A DNA stretch of 64,000 bases, taken from positions 496,001 to 560,000 of the forward strand of contig QNQO01000647.1 of assembly GCA_003290165.1 (NCBI GenBank), written 5' to 3'. The notes under the pieces are model-generated. The model was not told the DNA's origin and did no database searches. It saw only the letters and a list, made by a program, of their open reading frames with translations. A program made the position numbers and the translations under genes. Source of the DNA: Berberis thunbergii (Eukaryota; Streptophyta; Magnoliopsida; Ranunculales; Berberidaceae). Every line of letters begins with the position of its first letter. Position 1 is the stretch's first letter. Below, piece after piece: positions 20,858 through 32,312 of the stretch.

Positions 20858-20934
20858 AGCATTTTATTCAAACAAGAACTTTACAAGAGATACGTTCTGC
20901 AAAATATAGTGCCTACAACGATGGAAGCACATCA

Positions 20935-20942
20935 TTATATAG
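20935..20942 (-). promoter_or_regulatory. TATA-like box ahead of the second antisense frame (D2)
   Basis: ATTATATAG in the same relative position as 3672-3679 (A) and 60777-60783 (B). Upstream on the minus strand the conserved block 'attaatgg..catgcaacccc' (about 21055-21085) is also shared with A and B. Confidence 0.35.
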
Positions 20943-21189
20943 ACATGATGGTTCACCAAACGGGCACCCCAACATTAATTGTCAAGCATTGAATACCGTA
21001 TGGAAAATGAAGAGACCGTGGTTCCCAAGTAAAGTGAGCAGTCCACGTTCATTCAATTAATGGCGCTCATGCAACCCCCCATCAATTGAGGGAGAGCAAT
21101 CGATACTCAATCGTCCCCCAATTTACGCCGTACACGTGTTACTGCGCGATCTATGTCGTACACGTAGTGCAACCGTACAGGAAACCCTA

Positions 21190-22153
21190 ACTGTGCGGAA
21201 CGGGTCGTTATGCGGGACCTCTTCAAACTCACAAAAGAGGCAAGCATCTCAGACGACTCCTCCACGTCATACAGAACAGGAGCTTTGGCCCCATCAATTT
21301 TCCTCTTCCTAGAAGGGGTCCCATCTTCAAGCTTAATCTGTGATGCTCGTTACAGAGTGGGGGCAACGTGCCAGCTCTCCCACAGTCTACTATGGGTGAA
21401 GTTGGGGGTGCTTATGACATCCACTACGTTTTTCACTGACAAGCCGCAGAACGTCTCTATAATATTTTACTCCTCTAGGGTAAGGCGATTAGTAGAAAAC
21501 CGTCCTGCAAAGACATCCACAACGATTAGCCAATCTGCAACCAAGCAGAACAAAGTCAAGATAAAAAGTTACACTTACGAAGCACCTTGAACTCTCTTTC
21601 GAGCAAACAACCCTAGAATCGGAAGTACTTTGAATCCGCAGGGGCCAAGAAGCAATATTTTTTGCCAAAACTTAAAGTCATCTGGCAAATTCTTGAAGAA
21701 GTTCGGTGACGTCATCTTATAGACATCATTACCCTTCAACCGATGAGAAGTCAACAATTGGACTAGCTGCGAAGTCACACGAACATTGGCCTCCTGTGCC
21801 TTGATCAGAATGAGGAGGATAATCCTATATCCATTAGGCCCCAATTGCGCGGGAGGAATCTAAAGGAAGTCCAAGAATTCCCAAATAACATCCAGAACTG
21901 GGAAACACACTCTAGTTTGAAGCATCCCATATTGCAAGAAGATGAACCCCGTCAATGGTAACATGAGCGTCTGGTCACCCTTTAGAACATACAACGGCAG
22001 GTCCTCGAGAACCCCAAACTTAGTACAGATTTCGGTGAGATCAGGCTCGGAAAGCAAACTGTCTTCAAAAAACTTCAAGCCCTTGGCCAGGGCTGCGACA
22101 TCAAGAAGGTCTTGTTGAGCCATGAAGAAAATGAACAATCTTTTCCAAATCAA
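21190..22153 (-). pseudogene. Antisense ORF (aORF) of D2, putative gypsy-type transposon protein
   Basis: Read right to left from 22153: MAQQDLLDVAALAKGL, FFEDSLLSEPDL, YGMLQTRVCFPV, IWEFLDFL, an in-frame TAG at 21858-21860, then IPPAQLGPNGYRIILLILI and an additional alpha-helical-looking stretch to 21575. A frame change leads into VKNVVDVI and a basic SRKRKID near 21300. The motif series matches A (7980-7200) and C (27345-27640). Related antisense proteins are known in Tat-type elements; their role is not established. It lies head-on to gag, next to the 3' LTR. Confidence 0.7.
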
Positions 22154-22390
22154 AAGATGAGCAGAGTAGTATCTTCAAAAGCAAAGAAAATAAAAGAACC
22201 AGACTTCGCACTACGGATGACCTCAACAGGGATTAGGTTCTTGCCTCTATTTCACTAAACCGACGAATGTTCAATTAATGCAGCGCACGACTCAAGCAAC
22301 GATTTGGACTCAATCATCATGAGCGGCATATCTTTTCAAGAGATGACTTAGCGAACTGATGTGAAAGCCCACTAACTCGGGGGGAGTAGC

Positions 22391-23070
22391 TGATGATATA
22401 CAAAAATGGTCACATCCATGAGCCATACATGTGTCATAATGATCTCTAGGAATTATGAGCCCTAACGTCAATCCAACACTGATCCGGCCCAAGCGATACT
22501 AAGCCTGTCTAATTTAGTCTGCCAGACGGACCCAAACTCTTACAACATGATAGGCCCACACGTCTCATAGCTATCCTCAATACCCATAAGTAATACTAAG
22601 GCAAGTATCTTGAGGATCAGCTTCGGACAGGCAATTACAACAACTATACATTTTCAACTAGGAAGCAAATACCAGAGTACATTCCACGCAGGAAAACTTC
22701 CTTCTACGAATTGTTCTTGGTTTGGAAACTATCTCCCACGTATCTAGGAGCACAAGGCTAACATGGAACTTCCCCTTCTACAACACAACTCCTAATTAGA
22801 AAATGATCTCCATGAAGATCTCATTCCTAAACTACGTCTTCGATGGCCTGGTAGAACCGAGACTCATGCATTATAAATAAGACATGAGGTTGGTAAGCTA
22901 AGGTACACTACAAATTTCATGTTCACAACATTACACCTTCCTTAGATCCTTGTCTGACTTTAGCATAAGAGTGCCATCGGCCACCACAACGGTTGTCCAT
23001 GGCTCACGTGCATTACTTGTGCAGGTCAGCGGGACTAAGTCAAAGCAGGGAGCAAAAAACGTATGCATCA
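22391..23070 (+). repeat. 3' LTR of D2 (680 bp)
   Basis: It runs from TGATGATATACAAAAATGG to ..GTATGCATCA. The polypurine tract ggggggagtagc is at 22379-22390, TATAAATA at 22872-22879, and the target duplication gtaac follows at 23071-23075. Confidence 0.9.
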
Positions 23071-23075
23071 GTAAC

Positions 23076-23252
23076 AAATTATTTTTTAGGTAAAAAGTGA
23101 TAAATATATTCATGAACTCGTTAAAGCTCACTAATTATTTCTCCAATTCAATTCACAACTTGAATTTAGTCAGATTAACATTTGAACGTCCAAACCATTT
23201 CCTTTCAATGACTACAAGATAGTGAAGTGCATGACTTGTTGGACCAGTCATT
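23076..23252 (-). repeat. Left fragment of a 217-bp-type repeat unit, split by element E
   Basis: Reversed, this stretch (ccaacaagtcatgcacttc.., 'attcaagttgtgaattg') matches one unit of the array at 44960-46060. Its other half is 44306-44475, directly after element E. The unit was therefore one piece before E inserted, in inverted orientation relative to the main array. Confidence 0.7.
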
Positions 23253-25364
23253 TGAAATTCACGTAATTTATACTTTAATTACCTTATAATTTATATTTGT
23301 TAATGGTTAGATTATTGTAATTTATTCTAGTTATCTCATTTTCATGTTTTTATAGGAATGAAAGTTTATCGAAATTGTATCAAAGCAGAAAGTTAGGAGA
23401 ACAATTATTTGACAAACTTGAATGGCGGTACAAAGTGACAAGTGAAATTGAAAGTCTCGATGACAATCATATGCCAAACCCAACCCAACCTAACCAAATC
23501 CAAATCCAAATCCAAATCCATTTTTTTCTTAACCTAAGCCAAAGCCCAACCAAAACCCCTACTTATTTTCTTATTCCTCCACACAACAGATCACTCCCTC
23601 TATTTGATGCCAGCCCTAACACACAAAATATACCCACCCTTCTCTCCCTCTCCATCTAATTTTTTTTGCTCATCGTACCCTTCATCCCGATTCTCGCTCG
23701 TTAGAAAGACCGGAAACCACCATCACATCTCGATCTCATCGCCCTTCTTTTTCCTCCGCTTCTTTTATCCACCCACATCCATCTCGCCTCATTTCTCTTA
23801 TTCATATGCGATTTTCCCAGAGAACCTCACGATCAGCCCCCATCTCATCTCCTTGCTCATTGTTCTTCTTTTTCACAGACACGCCACAGCCACCACGCCA
23901 GCCAATTCTATTTTTTCCCTCCTCCACCATCTTGATCCAACCTTTTTCTACGCTTCATCCTTCCCTCTCGCCAGTAGGTCACTTGCCACTGCAACAGAGT
24001 CGATCGACTCCCATCACCTCGCATCATCTCATTTCCTCCATATCGATCATCCTTCCTCTCTCTCTCTCTCTCTCGACCTCAACCTCTCTCCTTCACAAAC
24101 TCCCTTCCTCCCTTTTGCCTGATTTTCTTCCTAGTCCCCCCTTCTCTCCCTGATTCTTCACAGACATAACAACACCATTGACCGCAACACAACAAGGACA
24201 AACAAGGAAGATGAAGACGACGATGAGTTTTTTAATTATTTCTTTCTCTATCCGCACCATGACTTATATTTTTTACCACCACAAAGCACCTACACACTTC
24301 GGTGAATCACGTTCGTTGATAAAGAGATGTTCACCCACATTGTTGTCGTGACCACCACAATTATCTTCTAAACCATCCGCTAAGGCGTAGATGATTCCTC
24401 AAGCTTAGTAGAATTTTCTTTTGTTTTTTATTGTTCTCTGATGAATTGTCTGGTTTAACATTGGATTGATTTGTGAACAAACGCATATTACTTTCACAGT
24501 GTATGTCCTGCATTCATATTAATTAGAATTATTCTATATATTTTTTTAAACATGTTTTATTCGTGTTATTTAAACATGTGAGTTGTGCCGTAAACATACA
24601 ATTAATTCCAAGGGTTTACATCTTTTGCTAAAATCAATCCACAAAATGGGACAATAATTGACAATAGTATAAGTTTATGAACTTGATGGGAGATTCGAAA
24701 GCATTAGCATCTATCTCATTGATTTACAAACTCATTACCAGCTTTTTTATTTTCCATTTATTTAGCAATTTACGGTTGCAATAACCCCTTTTAAATTAGT
24801 TTATGTAGATATTAATTTTAGATTGTGTCTTCAATCCTCGTGAGATCGACCGGTATTTGCTAGTGGTAGGCACAGGACAGGATGGGACGAAGTGAACCTC
24901 ATCCCTATCTCACCTCGTTCATTGGGGATCGGGACGAGATAAACCTCATCTTGACCTCGTCCAATCCCCGACGGGTTCAGGATGGGATGGGACAGGATGA
25001 GCATATAGTAATTAAATGGTCTTTCAATGAAGAATAACACAAAATTTACTCTCACAATGCTCACACACCAATAATAAATATTATATAAATAAGTTTGGGA
25101 CGGAACAGATGGGTAGGATTGAAAATCTCCATCCCGATCCCATCCCTAGATCAAGACGAGACAGGATCGGGATGAGTTTTTCCATTCCAAAAGGACTATA
25201 AAAATCGAAATGGGACAGGATGGGACTGGGACGGGATCGGGATCGTGGGATGGGATGCCCACCCTTAGTATTTGTCATTTTCTACTAGTTAGACAACTAT
25301 GCACTTACAGTATAACAATCATGTCAAATTGACCTACTAATTTAGGTTAGTAAAATCTTCATCA
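23253..25364 (+). repeat. 5' LTR of E (2112 bp including a MITE)
   Basis: It runs TGAAATTCACGTAATTTATAC to ..TCTTCATCA. Without the MITE and one copy of its target duplication it is about 1697 bp, agreeing with the 3' LTR (1713 bp). It contains CT-rich stretches (24059-24075). The frames at 23604-24153 are serine/leucine-rich low-complexity readings without known domains. The two LTRs differ at many positions, so the insertion is old. Confidence 0.9.
24861..25267. mobile_element. hAT-like MITE in the LTR of E (407 bp)
   Basis: The ends are tagtggtaggca and tgcccaccctta. The flanking 8-bp duplication is gtatttgc / gtatttgt (24853-24860, 25268-25275), one mismatch. The interior is built of GGGACRGGAT-like repeats and no coding region. 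A second copy of 411 bp lies at 57546-57956. Confidence 0.85.
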
Positions 25365-25370
25365 AGTTTT

Positions 25371-25388
25371 TGACACCATTGTTGGTGA
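25371..25388 (+). promoter_or_regulatory. Primer binding site of E, heavily decayed tRNA-Asp type
   Basis: TGACACCATTGTTGGTGA follows the LTR after 6 bases. Compared with TGGCGCCGTTGCCGGGGA, almost every difference is a C-to-T or G-to-A transition, the pattern expected from methylated cytosine loss. Confidence 0.65.
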
Positions 25389-26420
25389 CTGTAACGGTGC
25401 AATCGAAGTCGAGGGTTTATTTTCACTAGTTTATAGTTTAGGTTTAATTCTCTTTGTTTAGGAAAAGTGTTAGGAATCACTTGCTTAATTGTTTTATTAT
25501 ATTAATTCGAGTTTTAATTTGTTGCATTTGTTTTACAGACAATCATACACAAGTATTCATAGGAGTTATCTCGGGAATGAAGTGAAAATCAGATGTCGTG
25601 AAACATAAGTAGAAAGGAAAAATAGCAAAACATATAACTACAGAAGAAAAAAAGTATACATTGCAATGTGATTTTTTTCCAAGTTGCGATTCGCGTGGAC
25701 ACTATCAGAAGCCAGCGAGCTATCAAGTCGACATTGCTTCTAGTTTAAGACAACTCGACTTCTAGCCGGCGTCGCAAGTAACCCGAAAGAGGTTCATGCC
25801 AAAGGTAACTTCTCCCCGCCGCATCTACACGCAATTTCTATTGTGAGTACTTGGTGTTTTGGTTGTTTTAGTTAGTATTGCATGCAAATTTGAATAGTTC
25901 CAGGATTGATTTGCCATTTCCGTGCCCTCTCCCACGGGTAGGTTAACCACCATCTATTTTAGGGTTAGGAACCTAGGTTTTTTCTATTTAAAATTTGTAG
26001 CTAGATAATTATCAAGGACATGTTTCACGTTTATAGGACCCCTCTTTGAAAGTTTGAAAGCTTAAAATAGTCAAGTGAAGGAACATATCTTACCTTGGAA
26101 TAGTTCTTGAATTGGCATTTCACTTTGAGATGGAAAACGAAAAAGAGGTAGGACCAATTTTGTAGTGACAGATTGATAGGAAATTAATGTGCCTCTCCCA
26201 CGGTTAGGTAAAGTAAATTAAATTTCAGTCCTGCATTGGTAGCAAAACTCTAGGTTGGTTTTCATTCATTTTGTTGCGCATCATTTAGGTGTTGTTTACG
26301 GGTTGGTTTTTCTTTTCTTACTTTTCTTAGAGTTAGATCATCTTCATATTGAGGTTATGTTTTCATTTTAAGAAAAATCTTACCCTGTTAAGGAGTGTTA
26401 ACTTTGAAACTATAGTATGT
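25389..26420 (+). other. Leader of E between primer site and the insertion of C
   Basis: About 1 kb of T-rich non-coding sequence, consistent with the long untranslated leader of Athila-type elements. Includes two copies of a short 'cctctcccacggktaggt' segment (25928-25945 and 26191-26210). No gene is seen. Confidence 0.5.
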
Positions 26421-26959
26421 TGTGCATCCAAATCTCGTCATCCTAAGAGTTTGACTTACAAAACAGATGTTAGACTGCCAATGACCATTTTTTTGGTGAT
26501 TGAAGGCACTTCGATGCATAAGTCAACAACTATGTTTGAAGAGGGAAGTAAATCTGGACAAAAATAATTTAAAGTTACCTACCTTTATCGAATGTTCCCT
26601 TTACCTTTTATAATGGTCGTGGTTAAATCTCTACGTGACTTAAGCATGTGAGACGCAACGGAATGAGACGTTCCTCGTAACAGTCTCCTTCTTCATGGAG
26701 ATGCGTCCGTGGAGGCGTAACTCCCTCCACGACTCTTTTTTATGCAACGTTCCTCTTTTTATGAGGGAACTTCTGTCGAGCCTGAATTTGGGCTTTGATT
26801 GTGTCTTCTTATAGTAGGCCTTGTTTGGGCCTCTACGGTTGGTTTTATCCTTCTTGAGTTTTACGAGCTAGCCCAATAGATGGGAAGGCCAGATCCTCGT
26901 GATGGATGTTTTCTGCCACGTGTATGGCTTTGATAACAGTCTATTTTGATATACCATCA
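26421..26959 (-). repeat. 3' LTR of C (539 bp)
   Basis: Matches 32313-32851 along its length, for example 'gatgcgtccgtggaggcgta' (26700-26719 and 32580-32599). The TATA box on the minus strand is at 26606-26612. The polypurine tract on the minus strand (aagaggggatagt) is at 26960-26973. Confidence 0.85.
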
Positions 26960-27179
26960 ACTATCCCCTCTTTAGTTAGTGGGTATACTAATGTGGCCAC
27001 TAACTTCGTGAAGGTTAGTGTTCCAATTCTATCGTTGCCTTGAACTTAGTGTTGTTAGCAACTTTTGGTCGGTCGATCATCTCGATCACTTGTTTATCCA
27101 TTCATTTTTGCACGCATTTTTTGAAATTTCACAAGGCATCATCCCACACGTCGTCCCACGAGCAGTCTCTTCGTTGTTC

Positions 27180-29620
27180 GGTTGTATAAAAGAAATCGTG
27201 ACGGGTTTGTTTCCTTATCTATGCCATCTTTGATATTAGGGTTGTTTATTTTTTTTCATCGTCTTCTTTCATTTTTTCTTGCATATTCACGATGTTTGTT
27301 GGTGACTTACTGGATGGTGAGCAGCTTGCTATTTGGGAAGCTCATTTCTCTTCCACAAAGGCTTCTTAGGCGACCTTGGATAGCGTTTGTTTCAACTACT
27401 CTTTGCCTACTGACCTTGAGATCATTTTACCTTAGGAGAATGAAAATACTTGTCGTCCGAGGAAGGGGCATATTGCATTTTACCCACGTATGTTTCAATC
27501 TTGCTTTCTATTTCCAAATCCAGAGTTGTTCTGGGCTTATTTAGACTTTTTGGATATTCCTCCTACCCAGATGGGCCCTAACGGTTTGAGGGTGATGGTT
27601 TCCACATATGCAAGAGTCATCCTTTCTAGTATTCCTTGAACTACTAGAACCTTGCACTCGGTGGTCGGTCTGTTGGTGACCAAGAGTACTTGTTTTCTTC
27701 ATTCTTCTGCTTGTTTTGGCAATCTTAATGATGATATTAGGGGTTGGTCATGGGATTGGTTCTATGTTTCTGTCCGTTCTGGCTACTTCGATTTGTGATT
27801 TCAGCAAATAGTGAGGTATTTCCAATTCCCAACAAGCGGAGGGATCTGCAATTGACTGTGAAGGAACAAATTATCAGCGAGCTTTTTTTGCAGCTTTCTG
27901 TGGTTCTTCTGGACACCTTTCTTTCTGATGTCATGGTGGAGCGCAACGGTTTATATAGCATGAATGAAGCTGAACAGGCTCTACTAAATGAGAAGCAAGT
28001 TGTGGAGATTGTTGCTCTTGCTCTTGTCGATGGTGGTAATGTTGTCATTGATGGGAAAGTGAGCTCGAATGTTACGGATCTGATGCTCCTGCTAACATTG
28101 GCACTACTGATCCAACTTTCAATAAGAGAAAGATTTTGAGGCTTATTAGTCCATTGAAGTGGTTGTTTATAAGTTATGATTGTGTTCCAAATAGAAAGCG
28201 GCTCCTTGATTCTACTCGTGTTTTTCTTTATTCGAGTTTTGTTGATAGGGAGCCTGGGAGGGAGGATCACTTATCACTGCAAGAGGCTAAAGAAATGAAG
28301 TTGGCATTGGAGAGGAGCGAAAAAGAGACCATTCGCCCGCTAGATGATGGCGAAAAGAGGCTCCATTCTAATTATGGTGGTCCCGATGTTACTAAGTGTT
28401 CCAATGAGGATCCTAGGGCCATCGATGATAAGATGTTCCAATTGGCGGTTGTTCAGTCTAAGGAGCTTGGTGGTCATGATCGAGTTCTCGAGGCACAGTC
28501 TTCTCATTCTCTTCTTTCTCCTGTTGATGATGTGGTAGAGGTCCCACATTTTTCGCCCGTTTAGGTTCTTCTACAGTTCTACCATCATTGGGACTACCAC
28601 TCGTTTCGCTTCTGTTGCGGTTACTACATAGTGAGAGAGTGGGGATGGCTTTCATGTTGTTCCATCTTCCTTTCCGCCTGTTGGTGTTGGTTCCTCTGTG
28701 CTTCCAGATCCTCGCATTCTTCATTCGCGGATTAGTTGGATGGAGCCTACCCCTGAAGATATTTGGGTAAAGTCGGATGGGAAGTTTTGTTATTTTCCCA
28801 GCATGACGTATAGGATGGGTGCATAGACTTATCAACGAATGACACAGACGGTCGGTGGAGAGGCCTTTGATGTTTGTGTTGGATCTGGGTTTTCATATCG
28901 ATGATGGCCTTAGGCATATAATGGATGGGATGAATCATCTTTCCTATACAAGGGTGATGGTTTCAGGTTACAAAGCTAGTCGTAACCTGGTGGTCTCTCT
29001 GGAAAGGAAGTTCGTTGTGTTGTTGTTGGTGTTTCCCCACGTCCATTGTCAATCCGATGTGTTAAGTGCGCGATGCTCGGAATAGGTCAAAGCGGCTGGG
29101 GTTGCTCAAGCCTCATTGGTCGAAAAGGTGCATGTACAGGATCGGTCTGCAACTGAGCTCGAATCTTTAAGAACCGAATTAGACGGTGTTTATGCACACT
29201 TACACGATGTGGAGAAGGAGTTTTCCATTGAGAAGGCAATTCATGATGAGGCTGCACGTGTTGTGATAGAGCACTCTACTAACCACGACATTGTCGAATG
29301 GTGAAGCAATTAACGGCTACATTTGACGAGGTCAAGGCAGACACCTCCGCGATTCTTACCACTATTGAGGGTTGACTTATTGCATCTAGGAATGAACTTA
29401 CTTCCGTTAAAGACAGGCTTCGCATTATGAGGTGGTAGATTGGCAGCTAATTGTTGATGGACATACTGAGTTTCTCGACTATATCGAGGGTTTCGGTGTT
29501 AACTTGTCTCAGTGCCATCACTTGGTCTATCTGACATTTGAGGATGAAGATGCTGCCAAAGATCTTCTTGTTGATCAACGGTTGAAGAGCCATTACCTCT
29601 TCCTAAAGAGTTCTTGACAG
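27180..29620 (+). pseudogene. aORF of C (antisense to its gag), putative gypsy-type transposon protein
   Basis: Plus-strand reading, thus antisense within C. Region 27345-27640 gives YPRMFQSCFLFPNPELF, YLDFLDIPPTQMGPNG and LRVMVSTYARVIL, the N-terminal domain also seen in A and D2. Next are open stretches 27744-28139 and 28136-28564 with no known domain. The C-terminal part has a coiled-coil-like segment (29116-29304: ELESLRTELDGVYAHLHDVE) and VDWQLIVDGHTEFLDYIEG (29432-29617), then a stop at 29615-29617. Frameshifts separate the parts. Convergent with gag, with the tandem array between them. Confidence 0.65.
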
Positions 29621-30111
29621 TGATCCAGCTGCCCCTCATTTGTCAGATGGTGTCGCTGATGATGTTATGGATCCCACTTCTTGATGTCCTTTTCCTTTAC
29701 TTTCTATTTTGAATGTAATAGAATAGTTTTATTAAAGAATAGGAATTTTCTCCTTGGTGTTCTTACTTTTCCTCGTAGTCGTAGTTTGTCGTTGACTCGC
29801 TCGTGTTGCCTATACCTTTTTAGGTCGATTATGATTGTCGAAATGAGTTGCACTGTATATCTCCAGCTTCGATTTCTACAGCTACATTTTTTATCTTGTC
29901 TAAATTTTGTTAATTTGAATTCTTCTACGCTCCAACGCGTATGTCTCAACCTCGTGTTGGTTATCTCGAAGCTTTTATGAAAAAACTGGTTTGTTCGTTC
30001 ATCTTTTACTTTGTTGAACTAGCGCGTTAGCTGGTCTGAGGCGCTCTTGAGTTATGTTAACTCGTTCTTTCATCCTTTGCTTCGCTTGTTTGATGTTCTA
30101 ATAAAAATGAA

Positions 30112-30680
30112 ATTGTTTTTTTTCGAGTTGGCTTATTCGTTCAACTTTTACTTCATTGGTTCGACGATCCAGTTAACCCAAAGTTGTTTCATCTGACTTT
30201 TACTTCGTTGGTTCGACGTTCCAGTAGACTCAAAATTGTTTTTATTTAGTTGACTCATTCGTCCAACTTTCACTTTGTTTTTCGGTGTTCCAGTCGACCT
30301 GAAGTTGCTTTTATTTAGTTGACTCGTTCGTCCAACTTTCACTTCGTTAGTTCGATGTTCCAGTCGACCCGAAGTTGCTTTTATTTAGTTGACTCGTTAG
30401 TCCAACTTTTACTTTGTTGGTTCGATATTCCAATCGACCCGAAGTTTCTTTTATTTAGTTGACTCATTCGCCAAACTTTCACTTTGTCGGTTTGACGATC
30501 CAGTCGACACAAAGTTGTTTTTATTTAGTTGAATCATTCATCCAACTTTCACTTTGTTGGTTTGACATTCCAGTCGACCCCCCGAAGTTCCTTTATTCAG
30601 TTGACTCATTCGTCTAACTTTCACTTCATTGGTTGAATGTTCTAGTCGACCCGAAGTTGTTTTTGTTAAGTTGACTCGTG
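30112..30680. repeat. Tandem array, about 70-bp unit, eight copies (C)
   Basis: Units contain 'ttttatttagttgactc', 'gtccaactttcactt' and 'ccagtcgacccgaagttg'. The 'gttgactc' anchor recurs near 30249, 30318, 30388, 30458, 30528, 30600 and 30670. The unit is unrelated in sequence to the 177-bp unit of A and B but occupies the same place between gag and aORF. Confidence 0.85.
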
Positions 30681-30726
30681 TATATTAGTTCCTTAGATTA
30701 TTATTTTGATCCCGTGGTGAAGGTAT

Positions 30727-32200
30727 CTACCTTTTCTTTTCCTTAGACTTGTTTGTGTGGCATTCCAATGAATCCATCGAGTCGTCCTCTTTGAATCCAA
30801 TGTTCAATTTCATATTTTGCCTTGTAGCAGTCTTCGGTATCGTGTCCGTGATCCCTGTGGAAAGAACAATACTTGCTTTTGTCTCTTTCTTCTGGCCTCC
30901 TCTCATCTTGGGTGGCCATTGAGGTTCTACCAATTTGCCATATTTTTAGGATGTTGGTTCGGCTTGTCTTCAAGGCCATGTATGGTTTCTACGTCTTTTT
31001 CATCAAGCTGGTTATCCGCTCGTGATTGGGTCGTGCCAATTATAACTTCTTGGATTCCCACTAGTTGGATTTGGTCCTTTCGTCATTCCGATGTTTCTTT
31101 GACTGACTGTTACCTTCTCGTTGTATATCATCTCGTCTTCTCTCTTCCCTCATTTCTCGTTTCCTTGAATGACTTTCCCTTTCTTCGTCATTTTTTCTCC
31201 TGGCAGCTTTCATCTCCTTAAGAAAATGTGTTTTTGGGTTGTTTTCAGTAGGAGCACCATGCTTTTTGGAGGTTTTAGGTTGAGAGCATAAAAAGGGGTC
31301 TCTCTTCAGCCTGGTGATGAATGTTGCGATGGCTGTATTATCATTGTATCCATAGATCATTGTCAATTCGTTGGTGAAACGAGTGACTTATACCCGTATC
31401 GTTTCTTCGAGCTTTTGCTTGACATAGAGGAGATAGTGTGGTCATTTCCTCATCCGTTGACTTTCAATGAATCTTGTAATAATGGTTGTGGTTAATGCCT
31501 GAAAGGAGTCTATTGACCTTGGTGGTAGGTTGTTGAACCAATTCATTGTTGTGGAGGTAAGGCTAGTCAGAAATGTTCTGCACAAGATTGACTTTGTGGT
31601 TTCCTTCAATGCCATCATGTGGTGGAAGTGTCTCAGGTGATCTATTGGGTCGGTGGTGCCATCATATACTTTGAACTTTGGCGGAGTGAACTTTTTCGGC
31701 ATGGGAGTTATCATGAGGGAGTCAGAGAACGATGACTTGGCTAATTCATACAATACGTTACGATCAGTGACTGATTCTGAACGAGATTTCAACAAACGTT
31801 CCATCATACAGTGGAGTCTTTCCCATGAGGAGTTTATTGCTCTCGCAGTTTCCTTGTTGGGGTTTTGTTGGAACTTCTTCACTCCATTCAGTTCAATTGG
31901 TAGAGTTTTACTAGGGCGGAGCCTGGATAGGATTATCGGGCTGCATGCACTCCTGGGTGACTTTTTCTAGCATCTTCGTCACGTAGTTCATCTGGACCAT
32001 AAGCAGGTCTACCCGAGGATTCATGGCAGCATCACCGGATGTCTAGGTTGTTTGAGTTATTGCATGTTGTGGATCTTGATTATTGGGTATCATTGGCCCG
32101 ATGATTTGAGTAGCGTCTTGTTCACAAGCTGTTTGTGATACATTGTCGCTAGTAGCAGAGTTATTGTTGTCGTCGCCTGGTTGAGGATCTGTAGGGTGTG
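30727..32200 (-). pseudogene. gag of C
   Basis: Minus strand. The open part 31882-31442 holds PKKFTPPKFKVYDGTTDPID, LRHFHHMMALKE, CRTFLTSLTSTTMNWFNNLP and RSIDSFQALTTTIITRFIES, the core gag domain shared with D2. The next part, 31366-31061, has NDNTAIATFITRL and a long R/K/E-rich linker. The last, near 30850, has the zinc-knuckle variant CSFHRDHGHDTEDC and YEIEHWIQRGRLDGFIG. Frameshifts split the three parts. No protease follows. Confidence 0.8.
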
Positions 32201-32291
32201 TCATTTGTTCTTACAACTTGTTGATCTCTTATCAGATTTTGGTGAACTTCATCATTGTAGATCTTCTTTTTAGAAAGGAAACTTGTTGTTC

Positions 32292-32309
32292 CCCCCACTG
32301 ATGGCGCCA
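32292..32309 (-). promoter_or_regulatory. Primer binding site of C, tRNA-Asp type
   Basis: On the minus strand TGGCGCCATCAGTGGGGG lies 3 bp inside the 5' LTR. It keeps the TGGCGCC core of the tRNA-Asp complement. Confidence 0.65.
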
Positions 32310-32312
32310 ATT

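Larger units (their letters stand above)
16866..23070 (+). mobile_element. Retroelement D2: complete pol-less Tat-like element (6205 bp)
   Basis: Two LTRs (677 and 680 bp) are flanked by a perfect 5-bp duplication gtaac (16861-16865, 23071-23075). The inside holds primer site, gag, protease, a short antisense frame and an antisense aORF, then a polypurine tract. Reverse transcriptase, RNase H and integrase are absent, so any mobility needed enzymes from another element. It is the one complete member of the family in the window and gives the reference structure. Unlike A and B it shows no tandem array between the two coding blocks. Confidence 0.9.

Noticed and set aside
23604..24153. Plus-strand frame of 172 codons
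   Set aside because: It lies inside the 5' LTR of E, is serine/proline-rich from CT-rich DNA, and its counterpart in the 3' LTR is broken.
27737..28270. Minus-strand frame of 177 codons
   Set aside because: It is the shadow of the aORF reading of element C on the plus strand, and has no known motif.
30112..30680. Evenly spaced repeats that might suggest a CRISPR array
   Set aside because: The units are contiguous 70-bp tandem repeats without unique spacers, in plant retroelement DNA.
30817..31221. Plus-strand frame of 134 codons
   Set aside because: It is opposite to the gag linker and zinc knuckle of C, which carry recognisable motifs.
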